Under the pieces are notes generated by a model. The model ran no database searches and was not told the origin of the DNA. It was given only the letters and a program-made list of their open reading frames with translations. 34,508 nucleotides of DNA, taken from NCBI GenBank assembly GCA_031271785.1, contig JAISUZ010000099.1:1-34508 (forward strand), read 5' to 3'. The position numbers and the translations under genes were made by a program. Shown here piece by piece: positions 9,279 to 17,497 of the stretch. The stretch is from Fibrobacter sp. (GTDB taxonomy: Bacteria > Fibrobacterota > Fibrobacteria > Fibrobacterales > Fibrobacteraceae). How positions within the stretch are numbered: position 1 is the stretch's first letter; every line of letters begins with the position of its first letter.

Positions 9279-9297
9279 CGGTTTCAAACGGAAACCG
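9279..9297 (+). terminator. hairpin after the FISUMP lipoprotein gene
   Basis: CGGTTTC and GAAACCG form a 7-bp stem with a 5-base loop, 32 bases after the stop codon. No T-run follows, so it is at best a weak terminator. Confidence 0.25.
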
Positions 9298-9348
9298 GTA
9301 AAGTTTAATCGCAAACCATAATATTAATCACACAAACTTACGACTTAT

Positions 9349-9385
9349 GCCGAACGACACCTTGCCTGTTGCGTGAAAATTAATT
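9349..9385 (+). pseudogene. relic copy of a FISUMP gene 3' end
   Basis: This stretch (CACCTTGCCTGTTGCGTGAA, then AATTAATTATT) closely repeats the end of the preceding gene around 9212-9256 (GAACCTTGTTCGTTGCGTGA, then AAGACTAATTATT). It would encode only the RCVK-like tail. It is probably the remnant of a second FISUMP copy, or a small tandem duplication followed by decay. Confidence 0.4.
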
Positions 9386-9740
9386 ATTTATGCTTTGCTT
9401 TCGAAGACGCTTTGGTCGCTTTCTTTTGCTTGGGACGATCGGTTTTCCAAACAGGACCCGACTGAGCCACTTTCTTCAAATTGAAAGACGCCGGTTGAAG
9501 TTGCTGATACTGAGCTAAAAACTCAGCGAAAAATTCCGGTAACGGAACGCCAAGCCCGTCCGCGAGCACGACAAAAGTATCAACTCTTGGAATTTTTTGA
9601 GCAGTTTCAAGACGAGAAATATGTTGTCTCGTGATATCACTGCGTTCGGCGAGTTGTTCTTGTGTCATACCGCAATTACCCCGAAAATGAATCAGAGTAT
9701 TTTTGCAGGCTTCTTTGATTTGTTTAGGATTAGTTGCCAT
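9384..9740 (-). CDS. XRE-family helix-turn-helix regulator
   Basis: This small DNA-binding protein of 118 residues has a Cro/C1-type helix-turn-helix in its first 70 residues: GMTQEQLAERSDITRQHISR followed by LE.....PRVDTFVVLADGLGV. It then has a short region and a lysine-rich tail (KQKKATKASSKAKHK). I place the start at ATG 9740 (MATNPKQIKEA) because the upstream TTG at 9779 adds a 13-residue stretch unlike the family. No toxin-like partner is adjacent, so there is no sign of a toxin-antitoxin pair. The target is unknown. It is convergent with the FISUMP gene, and its stop lies at the edge of the relic at 9349-9385. Confidence 0.85.
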   Translation of the reverse strand: MATNPKQIKEACKNTLIHFRGNCGMTQEQLAERSDITRQHISRLETAQKIPRVDTFVVLADGLGVPLPEFFAEFLAQYQQLQPASFNLKKVAQSGPVWKTDRPKQKKATKASSKAKHK

Positions 9741-10066
9741 CACTTCAATTCTATTAAAGTGGGGAATCGCTTCCCGCAACCTTCAGTTTGCGAATTTCTA
9801 AGTCATTCATTATCAAGGAGTTATGAAAGTTTCATTCAGGTACTTTTTCGAAAATACCACGAATAAACTAAGATTTCGGATAAATTACGATTCGGATCAA
9901 GCCCGATTTTTTAGGTGACGTTTTTCCGCCCGGCGGAAATAGATTGCTTTTATGTTATTTAAGCAATTTTAAGCGATTAAAAATTAAGATTACAACCTCT
10001 ATACTGAAAACAATGATACTTTCAATATTTTTAAATACAAAAAACACATTACGAAAACCTTATGTT
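9741..10066. other. AT-rich intergenic region with one short dyad
   Basis: This gap separates the divergent XRE and FKBP genes and holds no convincing gene. It contains a perfect dyad, TTTCCGCC-C-GGCGGAAA at 9923-9939, which could be an operator or hairpin. It also has a 31-codon open frame (9823-9918) behind AAGGAG with only 2 bases of spacing; I do not call this a gene. Confidence 0.4.
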
Positions 10067-10096
10067 TTGGTTTCTTCGAATTCTTTTTTCTATTTT
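10067..10096 (+). promoter_or_regulatory. putative promoter of the FKBP lipoprotein gene
   Basis: TTGGTT at 10067-10072 and TATTTT at 10091-10096 are 18 bases apart. The expected transcription start is roughly 30 bases before the ATG at 10133, leaving room for the ribosome binding site AGAGGA. The -10 sequence matches the CTATTTT string found upstream of other genes here. Confidence 0.45.
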
Positions 10097-10132
10097 AGCG
10101 GGAATCCGTAGAACTTTATTTAAGAGGATCTT

Positions 10133-10876
10133 ATGAATCGAAAACTTTTAGGACTTGCCGCTCTTTGCTCCGTGATGCTTCTCGGGTGTAACGAATCCGG
10201 CTCCCCTGCTGCGAAAAAAACACTCACCACCGACAAGGACAAGTACAGCTACGCCTTCGGTGCATTCTTTGGAATGCAGGCCAACCAACAGCTCGTGGCC
10301 CGCGATTCCATTGATATGGATTTGGATGTTTTTGTGCAAGCGTTTAAGGAACGTTACAATAATGATTCCGCCAAGTTTTTGATGAATGATTCCACCATTT
10401 TTGCTACGCTGAATGAATTTTCCATGAAGCAGCAAGCCGAAAAGATGAAAAAAGACAGCGTTGCTGCCGAAAAGTCTTTGGCGGATCAAAAAGAATTCCT
10501 GGAAAAGAATAAATCCGCAGAAGGCGTTGCCGTTACCGCAAGCGGACTTCAATATATCGTTTTACAGGAAGGAAACGGCGCAACACCCGGCGATAGCGAT
10601 ATTGTAAGCGTTCATTATATCGGTACCCTTTTGAACGGCAATGAATTCGATAACTCCGTTAAGCGCGGTGCACCGCTCGAATTTCCGGTAACCGCCGTGA
10701 TTCCGGGTTGGACGGAAATGCTGAAACTCATGAAAGTCGGCTCCAAAGTAAAAGCCTGGATCCCGAGCGATTTAGGTTACGGTCCTTCCGGACGTATGCC
10801 GATGATCCCGGGGAACAGCCTCCTTATTTTTGAAATGGAACTCTTGGATACCAAAGCTCCGGAAGCCGCTAAATAG
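10133..10876 (+). CDS. FKBP-type peptidyl-prolyl cis-trans isomerase, lipoprotein
   Basis: This is an envelope-anchored folding factor that isomerises prolyl bonds. The signal peptide has a lipobox with Cys19 (VMLLGC). Residues about 35-130 form the helical FKBP N-terminal dimerisation region (YSYAFGAFFGMQ), as in FkpA and Mip. The FKBP catalytic domain runs from about 138 to 242: GLQYIVLQEGNGATPGDSD, VSVHYIGTLLNGNEFDNS, VIPGWTEML, WIPSDLGYG and a closing LLIFEMELL. The 247-residue length fits the family. AGAGGA at 10124-10128 is the ribosome binding site. A strong terminator follows the stop codon. Confidence 0.95.
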   Translation: MNRKLLGLAALCSVMLLGCNESGSPAAKKTLTTDKDKYSYAFGAFFGMQANQQLVARDSIDMDLDVFVQAFKERYNNDSAKFLMNDSTIFATLNEFSMKQQAEKMKKDSVAAEKSLADQKEFLEKNKSAEGVAVTASGLQYIVLQEGNGATPGDSDIVSVHYIGTLLNGNEFDNSVKRGAPLEFPVTAVIPGWTEMLKLMKVGSKVKAWIPSDLGYGPSGRMPMIPGNSLLIFEMELLDTKAPEAAK

Positions 10877-10891
10877 TGGTAAGTATCACTT

Positions 10892-10922
10892 GAAAGCTCG
10901 CTCCGGCGAGCTTTCTCTTTTT
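10892..10922 (+). terminator. rho-independent terminator of the FKBP gene
   Basis: GAAAGCTCGC, loop TCCG, GCGAGCTTTC form a perfect 10-bp stem, followed by TCTTTTTG. It sits 15 bases after the stop codon, just before the ribosome binding site of the M23 peptidase gene, so the latter probably depends on read-through or on its own promoter. Confidence 0.9.
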
Positions 10923-10939
10923 GTAGAAGAGGTTTGATT

Positions 10940-12274
10940 TTGCGCTCAGGATTTCTTTTTTTGTGTTTGGTGGTATGTTTTTTGAGTAACGGTTGCGGAG
11001 GCAACAAACTCGAATCGCTGAAACAACAAGAAAAAGAGCTTTCTCACACGCTTGATTCCTTGAATTCATTGTTTACAAAAGCAGATGAAGAACTCAATAA
11101 TATACCGGTAATCTCCAAAGCGACGGTCGAAGCCGGCGACGGACTTTTCCAGGTGCTTGTGCGCATGGGGATTCCCGAACTCGAACGCCGCCAAATTGTA
11201 CTCGCTCTGCAAGACAGCGTAGAATTTTCCGGAATGCGGGTAGGGCAAGAATTTTATGTGGCGCAAAACCCGAACGCCGACCCCGGCAAACAAGTGAAAG
11301 CGTTTCGTTACGCAGCAAACCCGGCCACGATTCACCTGATTTTCCGAGACGACCAAACGGGAGATTTCTCATACCAGCTTGTGAATAAACCGCTCACGCG
11401 CCGCCATTCGATTTTTCAAGGGAATTTGGAAGCCGGTAGTACTCTCAATAAAATGCTTTTTCAGGTGGGAATTCCGGGGCGTATGGTGGGAGTAGTAAGC
11501 GGCGTACTGCAATGCAAAGTAGCGTTTCAGCAAGCACAGCCCGGCGACCGGTTCCGCATTTTACTGGAAGAAACTTTTTATCAGGATTCGATTTGGATTT
11601 CGGGTAAGGTGCTTTACGCCGAATTTGAAGGGCGCACTCTCGGGCATCACGAGGCTTTCCGTTACGACGACGGCGACCCTAAAAGTTCTTACAACGCGCA
11701 TTACACGGAAAACGGCGAGGCGCTTGTTTTTGACGGACTGCGTTACCCTCTCGACCGTTTGCACATCACAAGCACTTTCGGAAACCGCATTCACCCTATT
11801 ACCGGGCAGCGGAGAGCGCATCAAGGCGTAGATTACGGAAGCCCGCGGGGCGCTCCGGTTTATGCCGTCGCCGAAGGCGTGGTGGTCACTTCGGGTTACG
11901 ATCAATACAGCGGGAATAAAATTGCGGTACGCCACCGCGATAATTCTACCAGCTGGTACCTTCATTTGGATTCCCGGGGCGTTTCAAAAGGCATCACAGT
12001 GAATGCACGGCAGATGATCGGGAAAGTGGGAAACACAGGGCGAAGCACCGGACCGCACCTTCATTTCGGGTTTACGAATGCGAAGGGAAAATGGATTAAC
12101 CCGCTTTCCAAAACGATGATCGCCACCCCGAAACTTCAAGGGGAACGGCTCGCGAAACTTCAAAAGCAAGTGGGTGAAGTTCGAAATCATCTGCAATTGG
12201 CGGAAGCGGAAACACCGCAGCTTGCGAACGATTCGATGGATGTGAAAGTCAAGATGCGGTTTTTAGAACCATAG
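10940..12274 (+). CDS. M23 family (lysostaphin-like) peptidoglycan endopeptidase
   Basis: This zinc peptidase is predicted to cut peptidoglycan cross-links in the periplasm. A hydrophobic signal segment leads to an imperfect lipobox (LSNGC), then a short coiled coil at about 24-55. Two related LysM/OapA-like segments follow, VEAGDGLFQVLVRMGIP and LEAGSTLNKMLFQVGIP, as in MepM/ShyA-type enzymes. The M23 domain at about 270-390 keeps all metal ligands: H294 and D298 in HQGVDYG, and HLH around 373-375 in TGPHLHFGF. The start is TTG 10940, because AAGAGG ends at 10932, 7 bases away; TTG 10934 would leave only 1 base of spacing. The gene ends one base short of the convergent permease gene. Confidence 0.93.
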   Translation: MRSGFLFLCLVVCFLSNGCGGNKLESLKQQEKELSHTLDSLNSLFTKADEELNNIPVISKATVEAGDGLFQVLVRMGIPELERRQIVLALQDSVEFSGMRVGQEFYVAQNPNADPGKQVKAFRYAANPATIHLIFRDDQTGDFSYQLVNKPLTRRHSIFQGNLEAGSTLNKMLFQVGIPGRMVGVVSGVLQCKVAFQQAQPGDRFRILLEETFYQDSIWISGKVLYAEFEGRTLGHHEAFRYDDGDPKSSYNAHYTENGEALVFDGLRYPLDRLHITSTFGNRIHPITGQRRAHQGVDYGSPRGAPVYAVAEGVVVTSGYDQYSGNKIAVRHRDNSTSWYLHLDSRGVSKGITVNARQMIGKVGNTGRSTGPHLHFGFTNAKGKWINPLSKTMIATPKLQGERLAKLQKQVGEVRNHLQLAEAETPQLANDSMDVKVKMRFLEP

Positions 12275-12275
12275 C

Positions 12276-13097
12276 TTAATGCTTTTTGCCGGCGACAAAA
12301 AGACAGGAACCGGCAAGCACCAGAGATACGGAAATCACTTTTAACAGCGGGAACGGTTCGGAGAAAACCGCGCCGCCGGCAAGGATCGGGATCGCAGCTC
12401 CCACGGCGGCGCTAAGAGGAATAATAAAGAGGGCGCGCCCGCGGGTAAACGCCATTTGCGAATAAACAAACGCCGTAATATAAATGAAGACAAACGCCCA
12501 CAAGCGCGCATCGAGAAGCCACGGGAGAAGTTCCCGAAAACTAAGATCTGCGGAGAACTGAAAATCCAGCGAAAGGCTTTTGTAAAATACGGCGGAAAGT
12601 CCGAAACCCGCGCCCGCTATGAGAGAATCGCTGACTTCGTGATCTTTTTTGAACAAACGAACCGAGAAAGAAATGAGAATTACCGCAAGCGCAAAAAGCC
12701 ACAATGCAAAAGTATTTTGAACGCTCGAATCCAGCCCCGCATGAGGAGCAGCAAACGCGAGCCCGCCCACTACCACGGCAATAGCCAAAATAATGCGGCG
12801 GTTCAGCCGCTCTTTAAGAATCAGATAACCGAGAGCGGCGGTGAGCACCGGATTGAGAGCCATCATCGGCTGTACAATGCTGATGTCGTAACGCGCCATG
12901 GCCAGGTAATAACCGAGCGAAGCGAGAATGGAGCAAAAAAATCCGAGCAGCCAGCGAGGGTTCCGGAGAATGCTTCCTATAAATCGAAGCGGATTGCGAA
13001 CGGGAACCGAATGCGTGATTCCGGAAATACCCGATTTTTCAAGCGTATTCCCGCATGCAAAAAAAAGCGCCGAACCGAGAGTGAGCAAAAAAAACAT
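12276..13097 (-). CDS. EamA/DMT-superfamily permease
   Basis: This inner-membrane transporter of 273 residues has about nine or ten hydrophobic segments and the two-fold EamA pattern. The first half ends with LNPVLTAALGYLILKERL and the second with IPLSAAVGAAIPILAGGAVF followed by LVLAGSCLFVAGKKH. The substrate cannot be read from sequence; relatives export metabolites or amino acids. The start ATG is preceded by AGAGGTG on the minus strand (13104-13110). That ribosome binding site lies inside the last codons of a relic coding sequence (13099-13187) ending in TAA immediately before the ATG. The gene is convergent with the M23 peptidase gene. Confidence 0.88.
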   Translation of the reverse strand: MFFLLTLGSALFFACGNTLEKSGISGITHSVPVRNPLRFIGSILRNPRWLLGFFCSILASLGYYLAMARYDISIVQPMMALNPVLTAALGYLILKERLNRRIILAIAVVVGGLAFAAPHAGLDSSVQNTFALWLFALAVILISFSVRLFKKDHEVSDSLIAGAGFGLSAVFYKSLSLDFQFSADLSFRELLPWLLDARLWAFVFIYITAFVYSQMAFTRGRALFIIPLSAAVGAAIPILAGGAVFSEPFPLLKVISVSLVLAGSCLFVAGKKH

Positions 13098-13098
13098 T

Positions 13099-13187
13099 TA
13101 AGGCACCTCTAAAAATTCATTTTCTATGAAATCGGCAATAACACGTCGCATAAGTTCCTCGTTCAAATAGGCAATATCACCAATATT
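13099..13187 (-). pseudogene. relic coding tail shared with the 23064-23130 locus
   Basis: The minus strand reads NIGDIAYLNEELMRRVIADF, then IENEFLEVP and TAA, directly before the permease start. A near copy occurs on the plus strand at 23064-23130 (SMRCVIADFIENEFLEV). Conservation of the reading frame in both places suggests remnants of a real gene's 3' end, which I cannot name. A stop codon lies a short distance upstream in this frame, so it is not a complete gene. Confidence 0.4.
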
Positions 13188-13196
13188 AGCCTATTT
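13165..13196 (-). terminator. hairpin downstream of the lytic transglycosylase gene
   Basis: AAATAGGC and GCCTATTT, with inner AATAT/ATATT, form a long imperfect stem about 55 bases after the stop codon of the operon's last gene. No U-run follows on the minus strand. It may act as a terminator or mRNA-stabilising hairpin. Confidence 0.35.
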
Positions 13197-13249
13197 TCAC
13201 TCTTGCTTCTGCTCGGTTTTGCGCGATTTCATGAACGTAAAGCAATTCT

Positions 13250-15424
13250 TTATTCTTTCCAGATTTTTTGATAAACGACGTAATTGCCCATAACGCGCTT
13301 GACATAATCGCGCGTTTCCCAATAGCTGATTTCTTCGGCGCGAATATCCCAGGATTTTCCTTTCCCGGCCGCTTGCCAGCGTTTTGCCGGTTTAGGCCCG
13401 GCATTGTAATTGCCGAGAACATACATGTAATCGCCGTATTCGGTATAAAGATCGGCGAGGTAACGCGCGCCGAGGCGAATATTCAGGTAAGGATTAAATA
13501 GTTCACTTGGAGTGAACGGTGAAATTTTTTCTTTCTTCGCAAGAATTACGCCGGTAGCCGGCATAATTTGCAAAAGCCCGCGAGCACCCGCCGGCGAAAT
13601 AATTTCAAAATCAAAAGTCGATTCCTGCCGCATCACACTGTAAACAAAGTAAGGATCAATGACTGAATCGCCGGTACGTTTAAAAACCGCTTCGCGGTAA
13701 GGAACGGGATAAAGAAACCGAAGTACATTCAAGGGCGCGGAAAGGAAAATGCGGCGGTCGGCGTTGTTCTGGAAAACCCGCGCAAGGCGGTAACCTTCGG
13801 TGGTTTCTCCGGCTTCTAGAAACAGTTTTCCGTACTCGTAAAGAAAATCAAGGCGGTTGCCGTGCCTGCTGCGGGCTTCTTCATAAAGTGCGTAAGCGAC
13901 TTCCGTGAAACCCGCATCGAGGAACTTTTTCACGCGGGTCAAGCGTTCGGATTCTCCCGGGACAGGCGCGCTGTTCTTTTGTTTGGAACGGATCCAGGCG
14001 AGAGTGGAATCTTCGGAAAGAATCTTGAAAGAGAGCGACGGAATGCCGGCAGAATCGCCGGGATTCTTTTCAAGCCACAGTTCGCGGCTCCGGTGCGCAT
14101 AATAGCCTAACGGAAAATCCTGAATGCAGTCGATGAAAGATTGTTTCGCAAGGGAATCTTTTCCGAGTTGAAGGCGGGTGATTCCGAGAAACATCTTCGC
14201 AGCACTCGCGCTCCAGGTAAACGGCTGCTGCGCCGCTTCGGCAAAAGTATTTTCTGCGGCGGCATATTTTTCCTGAATGAAATACACATAACCGATGCGG
14301 AACTTTGCCCATTCCCGCCGCGGAGTTTTTCCGAATTTCGGATTATCGAGAATGCCATAAGTTTGAATCGCTTGTGCATATCTCTTATTTTGTTCGTGTT
14401 CAAAGGCGCGCACCCAAAGGTTATTTGCGTTCTCGGGGCTGAACTTGTGCTTTTCCTGAAAAATAGAATCGATCGCCTGGCTTTCCTTTCTCCGGTTTTC
14501 CGCACGCAGCAAACGGATCAGGGACTGTAACCACTGGGCGCGTGCATCGATGGAATCCACGAGATGCTGATAAATAACGATGGCTTCCGCAGAACGATTT
14601 TCCGCGCGAAGCGCGGCAGCCCGCGCTTCCCATAGAGAGAGGAGCGTTTTATCTTCGGCTTTAATGCCTGCAAATGAAATCGAATCCGTAAGAAGAATGC
14701 AACCGGAGGCGTCACCGCGTTTACAAATCTGCCTTGCATAAGAAATCTTTTCCGCCGGAGTTTCCTTATCCGAGGAACGTTCGCGCAACCGGCGCACGGC
14801 GGCGAAAGCGGAATCTCCGTATTCAAAAGAATCCGTAAGAACGCGGAGATAAAGCCCCTTGGCACGGTTAAACTTTTTTGCTTTTTCGAGATAACCGGCA
14901 GCGCGGTAACGAAGTTCGCCGGCGGATTTCTCTTTGGGATAACGCTTTAAAAAGGCTTCGATGGAATCGGCTTTTTGTTCGCCGCGGAGCGTAGAATCGG
15001 CGAGAGCCATCTTAAGGGAAAACAGCGCGGCAGGCATTTTCCATTCTTTGCTTTCCGAAAATTGAGCGTTCCCCAACCGAAGCGTTTTGTGAGCGTCTTC
15101 AACCCGGTTCAGGTGAAACTCCGTTTGCGCGATCCGGAGCAAGACTCCCGGCAAAAGCAAAGAATCCTTACCGCGCAAGGCGGAATAAGCGCGGTAAGCG
15201 TCCTCCCACTTTCCGGAATAAAAAAGATCGGCGGCAAGAGCGAAAGCGCGGGTATTGGAACTTAAAGAAGAATCCGCACTCACATTCGAGGCGTACTCGT
15301 AACGAATTACGCGGTCTTGAAACTGCCTCGGCGGAATTTTTTCAAGGCTATCCAGCGGAAGCGTGTTTGCCCCCACCGAAAATACCGCCCCAAAAAATAC
15401 GGAAATAAAAATCTGTCGTCTCAT
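13250..15424 (-). CDS. TPR-repeat lytic transglycosylase with SLT domain
   Basis: This periplasmic enzyme is predicted to cleave peptidoglycan glycan strands, with an architecture like Slt70. It has a signal peptide at 1-18 (FISVFFGAVFSVGA), then a long alpha-helical tetratricopeptide region over about 60-570 (for example LFYSGKWEDAYRAYSALRG and RFGIGYVYF-like segments). The SLT domain fills about the last 135 residues: MRQEST with catalytic Glu near 601, SPAGARGLLQIMPATG, LNIRLGARYL and YVLGNYNAGP. The start overlaps the ptsI stop by 4 bases (ATGA), so the two genes are translationally coupled. No good ribosome binding site of its own is visible. Confidence 0.92.
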   Translation of the reverse strand: MRRQIFISVFFGAVFSVGANTLPLDSLEKIPPRQFQDRVIRYEYASNVSADSSLSSNTRAFALAADLFYSGKWEDAYRAYSALRGKDSLLLPGVLLRIAQTEFHLNRVEDAHKTLRLGNAQFSESKEWKMPAALFSLKMALADSTLRGEQKADSIEAFLKRYPKEKSAGELRYRAAGYLEKAKKFNRAKGLYLRVLTDSFEYGDSAFAAVRRLRERSSDKETPAEKISYARQICKRGDASGCILLTDSISFAGIKAEDKTLLSLWEARAAALRAENRSAEAIVIYQHLVDSIDARAQWLQSLIRLLRAENRRKESQAIDSIFQEKHKFSPENANNLWVRAFEHEQNKRYAQAIQTYGILDNPKFGKTPRREWAKFRIGYVYFIQEKYAAAENTFAEAAQQPFTWSASAAKMFLGITRLQLGKDSLAKQSFIDCIQDFPLGYYAHRSRELWLEKNPGDSAGIPSLSFKILSEDSTLAWIRSKQKNSAPVPGESERLTRVKKFLDAGFTEVAYALYEEARSRHGNRLDFLYEYGKLFLEAGETTEGYRLARVFQNNADRRIFLSAPLNVLRFLYPVPYREAVFKRTGDSVIDPYFVYSVMRQESTFDFEIISPAGARGLLQIMPATGVILAKKEKISPFTPSELFNPYLNIRLGARYLADLYTEYGDYMYVLGNYNAGPKPAKRWQAAGKGKSWDIRAEEISYWETRDYVKRVMGNYVVYQKIWKE

Positions 15425-17247
15425 TTTAAAGAATCCGAAACCGCATCCGTTTCGCCGGAAGTAATCGAACTGGAGATTCCGAGATCCGTAATGGTTTGAA
15501 GATATTTTTCGCGAAGGTAATGATTGACCGCCGCGGCATCGTCAAAATTCAATACGGTTTCCGCCGTCATGCGCGCATCTTCAAAGTTAATGGAGCGAAT
15601 TAGTTTTTTACACTCCATAATGCTCCAGGGCGCCATTGAAAGCGCGTCCACGCCAAGCCCCACCAAAAGAAGCGTGCTGAGCGGATCGGAACTCATTTCG
15701 CCGCATACCGTCACCGTGATACCCTGATGATGCGCGGCAATAACCGTTTGATGAATCATGTTCAAAATGGCCGGGTGATGCGCCTGATATAAATCGGCAA
15801 TAAGTTCGTTGGTACGGTCCACCGCGAGCGTAAACTGAATCAGGTCGTTCGTACCGATACTGAAAAAATCAACTTCTTTGGCGAATACATCCACCATCAT
15901 CACCGCAGACGGCACTTCCACCATCATTCCGATTTTGAGTTCCGGAATTTCAACGCCTTCACTCAATAATTGCTCCCGGCATTCTTTGTAAATCGCTTTG
16001 GCCGACCTCAATTCCTGAAGACTCGAAATCATGGGAAACATAAGGTGCAGATTCCCGAACCGGCTCGCAAGTAAAATAGCGCGGAGCTGGTCTTTGAAAA
16101 TATCTTTCCGGTCGAGACACACCCGGATAGACCGCCAACCCATAAAAGGATTTGCTTCGCCCGTGATCGTTAAGTTCGGCACGAGTTTATCGCCGCCGGC
16201 ATCCAGCGTACGAATCGTGACCGGGTGCGGGTTCAGCGTCTGTGCAATATACGAGTAGGCTTCTTCCTGTTCTTCGCAGCTCGGGAAACCTTTCCTCGAA
16301 AATAAAAATTCCGAACGGTACAGACCGATCCCCGAAGCGCCGAAGTCCAGCACATGATTGGATTCCAAAGGAAGTTCGATGTTGGCGAGGAGAGAAATAT
16401 ATTTTCCGTCGCGCGTCATGGGCTCCAGTTGCCGCATGGTAAAAAGTTCGCGCTGCATTTTAAGGAAGGCTTTCAGCTTTTCCTGATACTGGCGGATATC
16501 GTCTTCGTTGGGGTTGATAATCACCATGCCGCCGGTGCCGTTGACAATCATCGTATCGCCCGGCTGTACAATGAGAGAAACATTGCGAAGCCCGGAGACC
16601 GCCGGGATTTGCATGGCGCGCGCGAGGATCGAAACGTGACCGGTGCGCCCGCCCGAATCGGTGGCAAACCCGCCGACTTGCCCTTTTTTCAGAGAAAGTA
16701 AAATACTCGGCGTGAGTTCGTGCGCGGCAAGAATCGTACCGGCTTCCCAATTTTCCGAATGGAGAACCGGCGTCGAATCGTTCAGCGAATCCAGCAAGCG
16801 GTTATAGAGATCGTTTAAATCGAGCGCTCTTTCGCGTAACAGCGGAGAAGGGCTTTTTTCAAACTCGCTGATCAGTTCCTTTAATTTGACATGAACGGCA
16901 AAACGCGCATTCTTGTGCTTTTTCTTAATTAAATCCAAAATACCGTTCATCAAAGACGGATCTTTCAGAATCATAATATGAGTATCGAAAATACGCGCCT
17001 TATCGGCGCCCACGCGCTCGGTAGTAATTTGCTTTACCGCCGAAATCTCACGGATAGCGCGATTGACCGCTCTTTGAAAAAGAATCTCTTCGGCGGCGAC
17101 CCGTTCCGGCGGAAGCGTCTCATCCACCACCGTGATTTCCCGGTTGGAAACCATCTGAACCGGACCCATCGTATAGCCCGGAGAAGCGGCGACACCGACT
17201 AAAACCGTCCTGGCGCGGTTATTCTTGTTCTTCGTCGAATTTGGCAA
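15421..17247 (-). CDS. ptsI: PTS Enzyme I (phosphoenolpyruvate-protein phosphotransferase)
   Basis: Enzyme I takes phosphate from PEP and passes it to HPr. Its 608 residues show all the expected parts: the N-terminal start RTVLVGVAASPG, phosphorylated His204 in GGRTGHVSILAR, the PEP-binding barrel with GIGLYRSEFLF and DAGGDK, SIGTNDLIQFTLAVDR, and the catalytic cysteine region VCGEMSSDP. The only start before the conserved N-terminus is TTG 17247, which lies 29 bases inside the end of ptsH; GGAG about 10 bases upstream could serve it. No sugar-specific Enzyme II gene is in the window. The products may therefore be regulatory, or serve permeases encoded elsewhere. Confidence 0.96.
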   Translation of the reverse strand: MPNSTKNKNNRARTVLVGVAASPGYTMGPVQMVSNREITVVDETLPPERVAAEEILFQRAVNRAIREISAVKQITTERVGADKARIFDTHIMILKDPSLMNGILDLIKKKHKNARFAVHVKLKELISEFEKSPSPLLRERALDLNDLYNRLLDSLNDSTPVLHSENWEAGTILAAHELTPSILLSLKKGQVGGFATDSGGRTGHVSILARAMQIPAVSGLRNVSLIVQPGDTMIVNGTGGMVIINPNEDDIRQYQEKLKAFLKMQRELFTMRQLEPMTRDGKYISLLANIELPLESNHVLDFGASGIGLYRSEFLFSRKGFPSCEEQEEAYSYIAQTLNPHPVTIRTLDAGGDKLVPNLTITGEANPFMGWRSIRVCLDRKDIFKDQLRAILLASRFGNLHLMFPMISSLQELRSAKAIYKECREQLLSEGVEIPELKIGMMVEVPSAVMMVDVFAKEVDFFSIGTNDLIQFTLAVDRTNELIADLYQAHHPAILNMIHQTVIAAHHQGITVTVCGEMSSDPLSTLLLVGLGVDALSMAPWSIMECKKLIRSINFEDARMTAETVLNFDDAAAVNHYLREKYLQTITDLGISSSITSGETDAVSDSLK

Positions 17248-17491
17248 GGAAAAGTTGCTCCAACTGCTGCATCACTTCACATTCGTCTTCCCCGTCCACT
17301 TCAAAAACAACATTGGAACCCGGGGTAATGGCAAGCATCATCACATTCAAGATACTTTTGGCATTGGCTCTGGTCCCGTTGTACACAATCATCACGTCGC
17401 TCTTTGCCTTACTCGTAATGTCCACAATCATGCCTGCCGGGCGCGCATGAACTCCGAGTTTATTGACCACTGGAATGGATTTTGAAATCAT
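17219..17491 (-). CDS. ptsH: phosphocarrier protein HPr
   Basis: HPr is the small phosphoryl carrier between Enzyme I and its acceptors. The 90-residue protein has the phosphorylation site His15 in KLGVHARPAG. A serine is at exactly position 46 in NAKSILNVMM, the place where HPr kinase acts in bacteria that have it. The ribosome binding site GAGGAG overlaps the stop of the upstream MCE gene, 6 bases away, and ptsI starts inside the last codons. Expression is therefore probably tied to both neighbours. The acidic tail (KFDEEQE) lies in the overlap with ptsI. Confidence 0.96.
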   Translation of the reverse strand: MISKSIPVVNKLGVHARPAGMIVDITSKAKSDVMIVYNGTRANAKSILNVMMLAITPGSNVVFEVDGEDECEVMQQLEQLFLAKFDEEQE

Positions 17492-17497
17492 ATCTCC

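Noticed and set aside
9823-9918. 31-codon open frame after AAGGAG in the gap before the FKBP gene
   Set aside because: Only 2 bases separate AAGGAG from the ATG, and the peptide has no recognisable features. It could also have been a toxin partner for the XRE gene, but nothing supports that.
12283-12301. TTTTTG...CAAAAA dyad at the convergent ends of the M23 and permease genes, as a terminator
   Set aside because: The stem is only 6 A/T-rich pairs inside the permease coding end, and it has no adequate GC core.
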